A stretch of DNA of 32,685 bases from Rhodovarius crocodyli (GTDB lineage Bacteria > Pseudomonadota > Alphaproteobacteria > Acetobacterales > Acetobacteraceae). The translations under genes were made by a program, and so were the position numbers. A model generated the notes under the pieces. The model ran no database searches, had not been told where the DNA came from, and saw only the letters and a program-made list of their open reading frames with translations. The stretch lies in contig CAMDJV010000039.1 of the NCBI GenBank assembly GCA_945901085.1, forward strand, positions 1 to 32,685. Reading direction: 5' to 3'. This document shows, piece by piece, positions 1 through 7,127 of the stretch (its first letter is position 1; every line of letters starts with the position of its first letter).

Positions 1-98
1 CTCACCGTCACGCCTGGCAACTCAAGTTCAGCCAGGATCCGCAACTTCTGCTCCGGCCGCCAGCGACGACGACGCTCGACCCCAGTGATGATCTCCAT
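1..98 (-). CDS. tnpA: IS66-type accessory protein TnpA, N-terminal fragment
   Basis: Only about the first 32 codons are present; the frame runs off the left edge. The translation begins MEIITGVERRRRWRPEQK and continues RILAELELPGVTV. This is the Arg-rich start of the helix-turn-helix OrfA/TnpA proteins of IS66 elements, which act at the element ends together with TnpB and the TnpC transposase. The ATG at 98-96 is chosen because it gives this recognisable start; an overlapping ATG at 102-100 is in another frame. A purine-rich GGAGGGATGGATGGAG stretch precedes it. The related IS3-type OrfA is possible, but the GTAA end at 192 favours IS66. Confidence 0.6.
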   Translation of the reverse strand, partial: MEIITGVERRRRWRPEQKLRILAELELPGVTV

Positions 99-192
99 CC
101 ATCCCTCCGCCCTTACCGACGCTCACAAGAGCGCCCGTACAAACAAAGGACAGATTTGAACGCGACGGGGTAGGCGGGACACGCCGGCTTAC
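1..192 (-). mobile_element. End of an IS66-family insertion sequence (cut by the window edge)
   Basis: Seen: a transposase-like reading frame enters from the left edge on the minus strand. About 95 bases upstream of its start, the minus strand carries a sequence beginning GTAAGCCGGCGTGTCC, whose outer base is position 192. Known: IS66-family elements have ends beginning GTAA and make 8-bp target duplications. Inference: position 192 is the outer boundary, and positions 193-200 (GATTACCC) would be one copy of the target duplication. The other end is outside the window, so neither the duplication nor completeness can be tested. Confidence 0.6.
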
Positions 193-478
193 GATTACCC
201 ACATCATCGCCTGGCCTATTGCCCCGTACGAATCTGCCGTGATTCTGTCCGTGACGCCGAATCACGGAGGCGTCACGGATGCAAGCCGACATCAGCAGCA
301 GCGCAACCACCTGGCAGGAGGAAAAACTCTCCGCGGCAAGTAGAGCCTCAAGCTGCGGTGCCCGCGCCTGTTGGGTGTTGAGAACCAGACCGTTCCTGGC
401 GGTGCCGAAGCGGCGCAGGGCCGCCATGGCCTCATCCGCCGGCAAAGGGCTGGCAAGCACCTCGCGGACAAGCGCCAT
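193..478 (-). pseudogene. Possible remnant of a gene truncated by the IS66 element
   Basis: From an ATG at 478 the minus strand is open through the IS boundary at 192. The first 60 or so codons look coding (MALVREVLASPLPADEAM, later LRRFGTARNGLVLNTQQ), with high G/C at third positions. The quality then falls where the inverted repeats at 237-278 begin. I do not recognise the product, and no good ribosome-binding site precedes the start. The stretch 193-615 holds nothing else convincing except the two repeat structures listed separately. It may simply be a non-coding scar. Confidence 0.2.
237..278. repeat. Two interleaved perfect inverted repeats (A-B-A'-B')
   Basis: CCGTGATTC (237-245) is the inverse of GAATCACGG (259-267), a 9-bp perfect pair. 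CCGTGACGCC (249-258) is the inverse of GGCGTCACGG (269-278), a 10-bp perfect pair. The arms alternate, so the two hairpins exclude each other or form a knot-like topology. The cluster lies 44 bases from the predicted IS66 end. It could be a protein-binding site, a remnant end of another element, or a switchable RNA structure. No function can be assigned from sequence. Confidence 0.7.
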
Positions 479-510
479 ATGCAATCGCCCATAGAAACCA
501 AGCCTGAGCC

Positions 511-617
511 GCTCTGGAACCGTTTCACCGAGAGCGAAGACGGTGAAACGGCCCTAGGCTTTGTTTTATTGCATTTTCCGAGTCGCCTTGCGAAGTCGCA
601 AGGCTTTAACATGCTCT
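511..617. repeat. Alphaproteobacterial-type palindromic intergenic repeat
   Basis: The stretch contains two perfect hairpins: CCGTTTCACCG (520-530) with CGGTGAAACGG (541-551), and GCCTTGCGA (585-593) with TCGCAAGGC (596-604). Between and after them are GCATTTTCCGAGTCG and AACATGCTCTAG. From memory, the ATGCTCTAG and CATTTTCCGAGTCG signatures occur in dispersed palindromic repeats of alphaproteobacterial chromosomes; I cannot search to confirm. It sits just after the stop of the GatB/YqeY gene and could act as a 3' structure or attenuator, although no T-run follows the hairpin on the minus strand. Confidence 0.55.
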
Positions 618-1068
618 AGCCGCCCAGCGCCGCCTTCACCATTGGGCCTGCCTTGCCCATGTCGAGTGCCGCAGCGTGCCTGGCCTTCAGCGCGGCCATC
701 ACCCGGCCCATATCCTTGCTGGAGGTCGCTGCGGTTTCGGCCACCGCCTCGGCCACTGCGGCCGCCATGGCGGCCTCGTCCATCTGCTGTGGCAGAAAGG
801 CCTCGATCACCGCTATCTCGGCCTCTTCTTTCTCGGCAAGTTCGGGGCGGTTGCCCTGCCGGTACATCTCCACCGATTCGCGCCGACTCTTCACCATGGA
901 GCGCAGCAGGCCCACCAGGGCGGCATCATCCAGGGGCGGGCCAGGGCGCGCGGCAATATCCGCGTCCTTCATCTTGGCGATGATCATGCGAATGGCCGAA
1001 GTGCGCGGCGCGGTGCCCGCCTTCATGCTGGTCTTCATCTCTTCCGTGAAGCGGCTGCGCAAATCCAT
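616..1068 (-). CDS. GatB/YqeY domain-containing protein
   Basis: The protein has 150 residues, the usual length for the free-standing YqeY family. It is related to the tRNA-binding C-terminal domain of the amidotransferase subunit GatB. Visible family features are the N-terminal helix MDLRSRFTEEMKTSMKAG followed by RTSAIRMIIAKMKD, the segment MVKSRRESVEMYRQGNRPEL and the acidic EKEEAEIAVIEAFLPQQM. The C-terminal part has KDMGRVMAALKARH and ends KAGPMVKAALGG. AGGAACGCCGAG precedes the ATG at 1068. The precise cellular role of YqeY proteins is unsettled; a link to tRNA-dependent amidation is only inferred from homology. No partner gene lies next to it. Confidence 0.93.
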   Translation of the reverse strand: MDLRSRFTEEMKTSMKAGTAPRTSAIRMIIAKMKDADIAARPGPPLDDAALVGLLRSMVKSRRESVEMYRQGNRPELAEKEEAEIAVIEAFLPQQMDEAAMAAAVAEAVAETAATSSKDMGRVMAALKARHAAALDMGKAGPMVKAALGG

Positions 1069-1164
1069 CTCGGCGTTCCTATCTATGCCCCCAGCGGGCC
1101 AATCCGTGGGGCGGTGGGTTTAGCGCGCAACCGGGCCCATTGCATCACCCATCGGCCATCCGGC

Positions 1165-1788
1165 TCACTCCCGGCGCAGAATGCCATCGGTCAGCAGGTT
1201 GGCCCAACTCCGGCTGCGGAAATTGGTCCGCAAACGGTCCTCATCGTAATCCTCGCGCAGCCATTGCAAAAAGGGCTTGGGCCAGGCCCGGGTATATTCG
1301 GCGATGAAGGCGTCCAGAATGCCGGTGCGCGCGGCCGAAACATGGCCATGCCGCCAGGTGAGTTGCCGCGTGGCTTCCTCAGGCCCACGGCCCTGCAACA
1401 GCAGCCAGATAGCAGCAATGAGGCCCGTGCGATCAGCGCCGGATTTGCAGTGGATCAGAATGGGCTCGGGCAAATGCGACAGCATGGCCGCCAGCCGCTC
1501 GATCCGTTCCCTATGCGGCGCGCCACGGCTTTCGAAGGGGGCATCAGCATGCACCAGGCCAAGTCGCGCAGCCTCTCGCCGGCTCAAAGCGTCAGCACCG
1601 CAACTCTCGCGGTGGCCGCGCAGGTTCAGCAGGGTACGAATGCCATGCCGGCGCACCGCGGCGCGGAGTTGGAAGGGCAGCGGATGGTTGGAACGGTAAA
1701 GCCGGCCATCTTCCACCACGCCCCAATTGCGCCAGGTCAGCCGCAGCGCGGCGTGGTCGATGAAAAGCGCGTTGGTCCAGGGAGCCAT
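1165..1788 (-). CDS. Protein tyrosine / dual-specificity phosphatase family protein
   Basis: A cytosolic protein of 207 residues carrying the phosphatase loop HCKSGADRTG. The nucleophile is Cys114 and the phosphate-binding Arg is Arg120 (CX5R). Upstream are GRLYRSNHPLP and GIRTLLNLRG, typical of bacterial Tyr-phosphatase-like proteins that share the dual-specificity fold. It hydrolyses a phosphoester; the substrate is unknown and could be a phosphoprotein, phosphoinositide or small molecule. The ATG at 1788 is preferred over an in-frame ATG at 1860, because the longer form would overlap the upstream Bug gene by 43 bases and adds 24 unremarkable residues. No strong ribosome-binding site is seen. 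It follows the Bug gene by 29 bases and may be co-transcribed with it. Confidence 0.85.
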   Translation of the reverse strand: MAPWTNALFIDHAALRLTWRNWGVVEDGRLYRSNHPLPFQLRAAVRRHGIRTLLNLRGHRESCGADALSRREAARLGLVHADAPFESRGAPHRERIERLAAMLSHLPEPILIHCKSGADRTGLIAAIWLLLQGRGPEEATRQLTWRHGHVSAARTGILDAFIAEYTRAWPKPFLQWLREDYDEDRLRTNFRSRSWANLLTDGILRRE

Positions 1789-1817
1789 GGCTGTGGGATA
1801 TGGCGCAAAGCTGCGCG

Positions 1818-2786
1818 CTATTCCATCCGCGCGCCGGAGAGACGGACCATTTCCTGCCATTGCGGCCTTTCCCGCCGCACCCGGGCATGGACCCCCTCAG
1901 GCGCGCTGCCCACGCAGCGCGCACCAGCGCGCATAAACCGCTCCTGCACCGCCGGGTCGGCCGCAATCGCCTGCATCGTGGCCGAGGCGCGTTCGATGAT
2001 GGCAGCCGGCACACCAGCGGGGAAGGCAAAGGCGCACCAGCTCTCCACCACGAAATCGGCAATGCCGGCCTCTGCCATGGTGGGCACATTGGGCAGGCCA
2101 GGCCAGCGCTCGGCGGAGGTGACCGCGAAGGCCCGCGCCCGGCCCTCCTGGATGAGCTGCACATAGCTCGCCAGATTGTCGATGGCGAAGGTGAGGTCAC
2201 CGGCCAGCATCGCCGGAATGATCTGAGCGGCACCGCGGAAGGGCACATGCTGCCCATCCAGCCCTGTCTTGCCGCAGAAGAAACTGCCCGAGAGATGCGC
2301 CGTGGTGCCAACGCCGGGGCTGCCATAGCTCACCCCCTGGCGGCGCGCCCGGCCCCAGGTGATGAACTCGGCCGCCGTGGTGGCCGGGCAATGGGTGGTG
2401 GAGGCAATAAAGACATTGGGCAGCGTCCAATGCATCGAGATCGGCTGCAGATCACGGTCCGGATCATAGGGCATGCGGGCGAAGAGGTATTGATTGATGG
2501 TCCAGCCACCCACCGTGACGGGGGCCATGGAGTAGCCATCCGGTGTGGCCTTAGCCAGCGCATCGGTGCCTATATTGCCGCCGGCGCCGGGGCGGTTCTC
2601 GATGAGGAAATTTTGGCCGAGCCGGGCCTGCAGTTGCTCGGCCAGCAGCCGGGAGAGCACATCGGTCGAGCCACCGGGCGGCCAGGGCACGATGATGCGC
2701 ACCGGGCGCTCGGGCCATTGGCCCTGGGCCGAGGCTATGGCTGGCAAGGCCAGGCTGGCGGTCAAGATATGGCGGCGGTGCATCAT
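1818..2786 (-). CDS. Tripartite tricarboxylate transporter (Bug-type) substrate-binding protein
   Basis: A secreted periplasmic protein of 322 residues. The signal peptide runs MMHRRHILTASLALPAIASA, with cleavage expected near residue 20. The mature protein starts WPERPVRIIVPWPPGG, the hallmark of Bug/TctC solute receptors. It continues with ENRPGAGGNIGTDALAKATP and GVSYGSPGVGTTAHLSG. Such receptors deliver carboxylates or related small organic anions to TctAB-type permeases; no permease gene is nearby, so the ligand is unknown. ATGs at 2786 and 2783 are adjacent; the first is used. It sits where lysA often follows the argH-lipoprotein pair in related genomes. Confidence 0.9.
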   Translation of the reverse strand: MMHRRHILTASLALPAIASAQGQWPERPVRIIVPWPPGGSTDVLSRLLAEQLQARLGQNFLIENRPGAGGNIGTDALAKATPDGYSMAPVTVGGWTINQYLFARMPYDPDRDLQPISMHWTLPNVFIASTTHCPATTAAEFITWGRARRQGVSYGSPGVGTTAHLSGSFFCGKTGLDGQHVPFRGAAQIIPAMLAGDLTFAIDNLASYVQLIQEGRARAFAVTSAERWPGLPNVPTMAEAGIADFVVESWCAFAFPAGVPAAIIERASATMQAIAADPAVQERFMRAGARCVGSAPEGVHARVRRERPQWQEMVRLSGARME

Positions 2787-2856
2787 TGTGTCTCGTTCCC
2801 GGTGGCGGCGGATAGAGCCATGCGATGGGTCTCTCGGCAAGCGGTGCGCTGGCACA

Positions 2857-3048
2857 TCAGCGCGCGGGCGCGGTCTGCGCCTCGGCTGGGGTGGCATTGG
2901 CCGGTGCGGGCGTGGCGGGTATCCGCTCCGGTGCGGGGTAGGTCCGCGGATAGGTGATTTGGTCCGCCGGTCCCGGCGGCCGCGGTGGCCCCACTCGGCC
3001 GCATGCCGCCAGCAGGGCCAGCGCCAGAATCGCGCTCAGGCTCCTCAT
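2857..3048 (-). CDS. Small LptM-like lipoprotein
   Basis: 63 residues: a short hydrophobic signal [16 protein letters not shown] with lipobox LLAAC (Cys16), then [11 protein letters not shown] and a Pro/Ala-rich tail. The CGxxGP start of the mature part is typical of the small LptM/YifL lipoproteins, which in Escherichia coli assist maturation of the LptD outer-membrane complex. The ATG at 3048 overlaps the argH stop as ATGA, so translation is probably coupled to argH. An upstream in-frame ATG at 3066 would spoil the signal sequence. Family placement rests on the lipobox, size and the usual position after argH. Confidence 0.8.
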   Translation of the reverse strand: MRSLSAILALALLAACGRVGPPRPPGPADQITYPRTYPAPERIPATPAPANATPAEAQTAPAR

Positions 3049-4448
3049 GCCAGCTTCTCCTGCCAATACTGCACCATCATGGCCACATTGACGGGTGCGG
3101 TCCCACCGAAGCTTGTGCGGCTGGCGGCGGAGGCGGCGGGGGTGAGCACGCCAAACACACTCTCCGTGATGCGCGGCTCCACCGCCTGCATCTCGCGCAG
3201 CGTCAGACCGGCCAGGTCAACGCCCATCGCCTCGGCCTGGGCAACCAGGCGCCCGGTCACGTGATGCGCGTCACGAAACGGCATTTTCAGCTCGCGCACC
3301 AGCCAATCCGCCAAATCGGTGGCGGTGGAGAAGCCCGCACCTGCGGCCTCGGCCATGCGGTTGAGGTTGGGCTTCATGTCGCGCAGCATGGCGGCGGTGG
3401 CCGCCAGGCACAAAGCGAGGCTTTCGGCGGCATCGAAGACGCCTTCCTTGTCCTCCTGCATATCCTTGGCATAGGTCAGGGCAAGGCCCTTCATGACGGT
3501 GAGCAGCCCGACCAACGCGCCATTGATCCGCCCGGTCTTGCCGCGCACCAATTCGGCGGCGTCCGGGTTGCGCTTCTGTGGCATGATGGAACTGCCCGTG
3601 GTCATGCCATCGCCCAGTTTCACGAAGCCGAAGCTGGGGTTGGTCCATATCACCAGCTCCTCGGCGAAGCGGGAGAGGTGGGTGGCGCAGATCGCGCAGG
3701 CCGCCAGAAATTCCAGAGCGAAATCGCGGCTGGCCACGCTGTCCAGGCTATTGCGGGTGGGGCCTGCAAAGCCCAGCGCTGCGGCGGTGGCGTGGCGGTC
3801 GATGGGAAAACCGGTGCCGCAGAGTGCCGCGGCACCAAGTGGGCATTCATTCAGCCGGTTGCGGGCATCGCGCATGCGCGAGAGGTCGCGGCTGAGCATT
3901 TCCACATAGGCCATCATGTGATGCCCCAGCGTGGTCGGCTGGGCCGGCTGCAAATGGGTGAAGCCAGGCATCAGCGTGGCGGTATGCGCGGCGGCAACGC
4001 CAACAAAGGCGCGCATGCAATCCTCGATCTGCCCTGCCAGCCCATCCATGGCGTCGCGCACCCAAAGGCGCATATCGGTGGCCACCTGGTCATTGCGGCT
4101 GCGGCCGGTGTGCAGCCGCTTGCCGGCCTCGCCAATGCGCTCGGTCAACCGGGCCTCGATATTGAGGTGGATGTCCTCCAGCGTGGAGTCGAAGGCGAAA
4201 TTGCCGGCGGCGATATCCTGGCCGATCTGCTCCAGGCCGCGCTCGATGGCAGCCAGGTCCTCGGCGGTGATAATGCCAACCTGGGCCAGCATCCGGGCAT
4301 GGGCGAGGCTGCCGCGAATGTCCTGGCGCCACATTTTGCGGTCGAAACCGATCGAGGCGTTGATCTCGGCCATGATGGCGGAGGGGCCTTCGGCATAGCG
4401 GCCGCCCCACATCTGGTTTCCGGCTTCGATGGTATTGGGTATGGACAC
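3045..4448 (-). CDS. argH: Argininosuccinate lyase
   Basis: 467 residues, the normal length. It cleaves argininosuccinate to arginine and fumarate, the last step of arginine synthesis, in the cytosol. Visible motifs are [15 protein letters not shown] and the substrate-binding [17 protein letters not shown]. The fumarase/aspartase-superfamily signature [12 protein letters not shown] lies near residue 285 and carries the catalytic Ser loop. The GTG at 4448 is chosen because it places about 13 residues before the conserved MWGG start. The frame is open much further upstream but crosses the divergent tlpA-like gene. The first codons of argH and of that gene are only a few bases apart. The 3' end overlaps the lipoprotein gene by four bases. 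Confidence 0.96.
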   Translation of the reverse strand: MSIPNTIEAGNQMWGGRYAEGPSAIMAEINASIGFDRKMWRQDIRGSLAHARMLAQVGIITAEDLAAIERGLEQIGQDIAAGNFAFDSTLEDIHLNIEARLTERIGEAGKRLHTGRSRNDQVATDMRLWVRDAMDGLAGQIEDCMRAFVGVAAAHTATLMPGFTHLQPAQPTTLGHHMMAYVEMLSRDLSRMRDARNRLNECPLGAAALCGTGFPIDRHATAAALGFAGPTRNSLDSVASRDFALEFLAACAICATHLSRFAEELVIWTNPSFGFVKLGDGMTTGSSIMPQKRNPDAAELVRGKTGRINGALVGLLTVMKGLALTYAKDMQEDKEGVFDAAESLALCLAATAAMLRDMKPNLNRMAEAAGAGFSTATDLADWLVRELKMPFRDAHHVTGRLVAQAEAMGVDLAGLTLREMQAVEPRITESVFGVLTPAASAASRTSFGGTAPVNVAMMVQYWQEKLA

Positions 4449-4455
4449 GGGAATG

Positions 4456-4992
4456 ATGAACCTTCCGGGCAGACGCGTTGCATTGGTTTTAGGCGTGGCG
4501 GCGCTGGCCCGTCCAGCGCGCGCCGCTGGGCGGGGCGGGCTGGACCGTCTGACGGAGGCGACCCGCGCCTTGCCCGAGATCAGCTTCAACACTGCCGAGG
4601 GGCTGACCCAGGGCCCATCGGCGTTTCGCGGCCGCGCGCTGCTGATCAATCTCTGGGCCACCTGGTGCCCGCCTTGCGTGGCGGAAATGCCCGCGCTGGA
4701 CAGAGCGGCCGCCGCACTGGCGGGTGATGGCTTTGTCGTGCTGCCGCTCTCCTCCGACCGTGGCGGCGCGGCCCAGGTGCAGGCTTTCTACGCCCGCACC
4801 GGGGTAGCCCACCTGCCTGTGCTGCTGGACCCGCGCGGTATTGCCGCCCGGGTGCTGGGCGCCCGCGGCCTGCCCACCACCATTATCGTCAATCGTGCGG
4901 GAGAGGAGGTGGCAAGGCTGGAGGGCGAGGCAGAGTGGGACAGTCCGGCCATGCTGGCCACGCTGCGCCGCCTCGTTGGCCCGCGCACCTGA
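4456..4992 (+). CDS. TlpA-family thiol:disulfide oxidoreductase
   Basis: 178 residues. It has an N-terminal Arg-containing hydrophobic segment ([18 protein letters not shown]) that acts as a signal or anchor. A thioredoxin-like domain follows, with active site ATWCPPC (Cys71 and Cys74) and the cis-Pro loop GLPTTIIVN. Such proteins reduce or isomerise disulfides in the periplasm, often serving cytochrome c or cytochrome oxidase assembly; the particular client is not visible. Adjacent ATGs at 4453 and 4456 are both possible. It is divergent from argH with essentially no intergenic space, so its promoter must lie inside argH. The ketopantoate-reductase-like gene follows by about 50 bases. Confidence 0.9.
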   Translation: MNLPGRRVALVLGVAALARPARAAGRGGLDRLTEATRALPEISFNTAEGLTQGPSAFRGRALLINLWATWCPPCVAEMPALDRAAAALAGDGFVVLPLSSDRGGAAQVQAFYARTGVAHLPVLLDPRGIAARVLGARGLPTTIIVNRAGEEVARLEGEAEWDSPAMLATLRRLVGPRT

Positions 4993-5039
4993 CAAGCCGG
5001 CCGCCACGGTGTAGCGCTGCGACAACAGGGGAGCGGTTC

Positions 5040-5981
5040 ATGCGGGTTCTGATGCTGGGCGCCGGCGCGCTGGGTGGATATTTCGGCGGCAGGCTGGCCC
5101 AGGCCGGTGGGGATGTGACCTTTCTGGTTCGCCCCGCGCGCGCCCGGGCCTTGGCCGAGCATGGTTTGCGCATTGTCAGCCCCTTCGGCGACGCCACCTT
5201 GGCGGTGAAGACCATCACCGCCGAGGCGCTGCGCCCTGGCTATGATATCGCGATCATGACCGCCAAGGCCTATGATCTGGCCGATGCCATTGCCACCCTG
5301 CGCCCGGCGATGGATGGCCATATGGCGGTGCTGCCGGTGCTCAATGGTCTGTCGCATATCGAGGCGCTGCAGGCCGCCTTTGGGCCCGGGAACGTGCTGG
5401 GGGGGCTGGCGAAAATCCAGGCCACGCTCAGGCCCGATGGCGTGGTGCAGCAGCTCAATGACTGGCGCTGGCTCACCTTTGGCGAATTGGCGGGCGGCGA
5501 CTCGGCCCGCACGGCGGCGCTGGCCGAGGCCTTCCGGCCTGCCATAGGCATGGTGGCTCAGGCGGTGCCGGATATCCGCCAGCAGATGTGGGAAAAAATG
5601 GTGCATCTGGGCACCTCCGCCATTTGCACCGTGCTGATGCGCGCCGCGGTGGGCGAGATTGCCCGCGCCGAGGGCGGCGTGGCCTTCATGCAGGGCGTGC
5701 TGGAGGCCAATGCCGCCATCGCCGCGGCCCATGGCCACTCCATGCCCGACAGCTTCATGGCGCAGTACCGCGCCATGTTCAGCGAGACGAACAGCCTCTA
5801 CGCCACCTCCATGCTGCGCGATCTGGAGGGGGCCAAGCCCTCTGAGGGCGAGCATATTCTTGGCTACCTCGCCACCGCCGCCGCGCGGCTGGGGGTGGTG
5901 AGCCCGGCGCATGGCCTGGCCCTGCTGCATGCGCGGGCCTATGAGAACCGCCGCGCCGCAAACCGCTTGCCCGGAGGCTAA
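5040..5981 (+). CDS. Ketopantoate reductase family (ApbA/PanE-like) oxidoreductase
   Basis: 313 residues. The N-terminus is a Rossmann fold with the dinucleotide motif LGAGALGGYFGGRLA. It also shows VLNGL and KMVHLGTSAICTVLMRAAVG, positioned as in ketopantoate reductases, where an Asn and a Lys act on the substrate. The family makes pantoate (coenzyme A pathway) using NADPH, but many paralogues reduce other 2-oxo acids. No pantothenate gene is near, so panE is not assigned. The start at 5040 has a good AGGGGAG ribosome-binding site seven bases upstream. The Bug gene at 6018 follows after 36 bases. Confidence 0.88.
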   Translation: MRVLMLGAGALGGYFGGRLAQAGGDVTFLVRPARARALAEHGLRIVSPFGDATLAVKTITAEALRPGYDIAIMTAKAYDLADAIATLRPAMDGHMAVLPVLNGLSHIEALQAAFGPGNVLGGLAKIQATLRPDGVVQQLNDWRWLTFGELAGGDSARTAALAEAFRPAIGMVAQAVPDIRQQMWEKMVHLGTSAICTVLMRAAVGEIARAEGGVAFMQGVLEANAAIAAAHGHSMPDSFMAQYRAMFSETNSLYATSMLRDLEGAKPSEGEHILGYLATAAARLGVVSPAHGLALLHARAYENRRAANRLPGG

Positions 5982-5989
5982 GGCTGGTT

Positions 5990-6017
5990 CAGGCTTCGCT
6001 CAAACGGAGGAAGCCTG
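5990..6017 (+). promoter_or_regulatory. Hairpin holding the Shine-Dalgarno of the downstream Bug gene
   Basis: CAGGCTTC (5990-5997) is the exact inverse of GAAGCCTG (6010-6017), whose last base touches the ATG at 6018. The strong Shine-Dalgarno GGAGGA (6006-6011) lies at the loop/stem boundary. If the stem forms in mRNA, it would hide the region just before the start codon. This could couple translation to ribosomes finishing the gene that ends at 5981. Confidence 0.45.
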
Positions 6018-6980
6018 ATGAAGACCACCCGCCGCGCGGCATTCGCGCTGCTCGCTACGCCCGCTTTGGCCCAGACACGCTTCAGCGCGCAGCGCCCGGT
6101 GCGCATTATCGTGCCCTATACGCCCGGCGGCGTGTCCGACATCACCGCCCGGCTGATTGCCGACCCGTTGGCTGCCAGCTGGGGCCAGCCGGTGGCGGTG
6201 GAAAACCGCGCCGGCGCCGATGGCGTGATCGGCACGGAAGCCCTGGCCCGCGCCGCGCCTGATGGCCATGCGCTGGCCCTGGTCTCCGTCGCGCATCCGG
6301 TGAACGCCGCCTTCTACCGCCTGCCTTTCGACACCATGGCCGATTTCACCTTCCTGACCATGGCCACGCGCACGCCGCTGGTGATCTGCGCTGCCCGGAA
6401 TTTCGGCGCCAGCACGCCGGCTGAATTGGTGGCCCTGGCCCGCGCCCGGGGCGCGGGTGCTATCAGCTTCGCCGGAACTGGCGGTGTTGTGCGCCTCGCG
6501 CCGCTAATGTTCGCCAACCAGACCGGCATTGAGCTGAGCTATGTACCCTATCGCGGCAGCACCCAGGCGCATCCGGATCTGATCTCGGGCCGGGTGGACA
6601 TCATGTTCGACACCGTGCCGGCAGCCCTGCCGCATATCCAGGCCGGCACGCTCAAGGCGCTGGCCACCACCGGCGCCGCCCGCAGCCCGCAATTGCCCGA
6701 TGTGCCGACCGTGGCCGAGGCCCTGCTGCCCGGCTTCGAGGCCACCACCTGGGGTATGGTGATAGGCCCTGCCAATATGGCGGAGGAGCTGGCGGCGACC
6801 CAGTCGCGCGATATCGCCGCCGCGCTGCGCAACCCTGTTGTGCTGGACCGCCACCGGGTGCTGGGGGCTGAGGTGATCAGCACCTCGCCGGCTGAAACCC
6901 GCGCCTTCGTGCAGGCTGAGCTGACAAAATGGGGCGCGGCGGCGCGGCTGGCGGGGATTGAGCCGCAGGCGGCGCGATGA
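6018..6980 (+). CDS. Tripartite tricarboxylate transporter (Bug-type) substrate-binding protein
   Basis: 320 residues. A signal peptide (MKTTRRAAFALLATPALA) precedes mature sequence QRPVRIIVPYTPGGVSD, the Bug-family first strand and ligand loop. It continues ENRAGADGVIGTEALARAAP, ISFAGTGGVVRLAPLMFANQ and YVPYRGSTQAHPDLISG, all in the expected family order. It is a periplasmic receptor for an unknown organic anion, with no permease gene adjacent. GGAGGA precedes the ATG at a good distance. It is one of four paralogues in the window and is not obviously a recent duplicate, since the pairs differ through most of their length. Confidence 0.92.
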   Translation: MKTTRRAAFALLATPALAQTRFSAQRPVRIIVPYTPGGVSDITARLIADPLAASWGQPVAVENRAGADGVIGTEALARAAPDGHALALVSVAHPVNAAFYRLPFDTMADFTFLTMATRTPLVICAARNFGASTPAELVALARARGAGAISFAGTGGVVRLAPLMFANQTGIELSYVPYRGSTQAHPDLISGRVDIMFDTVPAALPHIQAGTLKALATTGAARSPQLPDVPTVAEALLPGFEATTWGMVIGPANMAEELAATQSRDIAAALRNPVVLDRHRVLGAEVISTSPAETRAFVQAELTKWGAAARLAGIEPQAAR

Positions 6981-6986
6981 GGCGCT

Positions 6987-7022
6987 GCCCTCTTGCCCCG
7001 CTGCCAGGGCGCAGGGGAGGGC
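6987..7022 (+). terminator. GC-rich hairpin after the Bug gene
   Basis: GCCCT (6987-6991) and CCCC (6996-6999) can pair with AGGGC (7018-7022) and GGGG (7014-7017), starting six bases after the stop. No T-run follows, so termination would be weak or factor-dependent. The rest of the gap to hemW shows only a 14-bp palindrome, GCGCGCATGCGCGC, at 7083-7096. Confidence 0.3.
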
Positions 7023-7127
7023 CTTCCAGCTTCTCTGGGGTTTTGGTCCCGGCGGCGGTTCGGCCAGCATCCTAATCTTTATGCGCGCATGCGCGCGGCG
7101 CTGGCGAGGTAGCCCGGCGCGGGCCAT

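Noticed and set aside
1818-2786. lysA expected after argH and the small lipoprotein
   Set aside because: The translation is clearly a Bug receptor with a signal peptide; no decarboxylase motifs are present.
676-4727. Long open frames on the plus strand opposite the phosphatase, Bug and argH genes
   Set aside because: They are codon-bias shadows of minus-strand genes; their translations are low-complexity His/Gly/Ala/Arg-rich and match no family.
7083-7096. Perfect palindrome GCGCGCATGCGCGC before hemW
   Set aside because: Alternating GC repeats of this sort are expected in GC-rich DNA, and no second site or context supports an operator.
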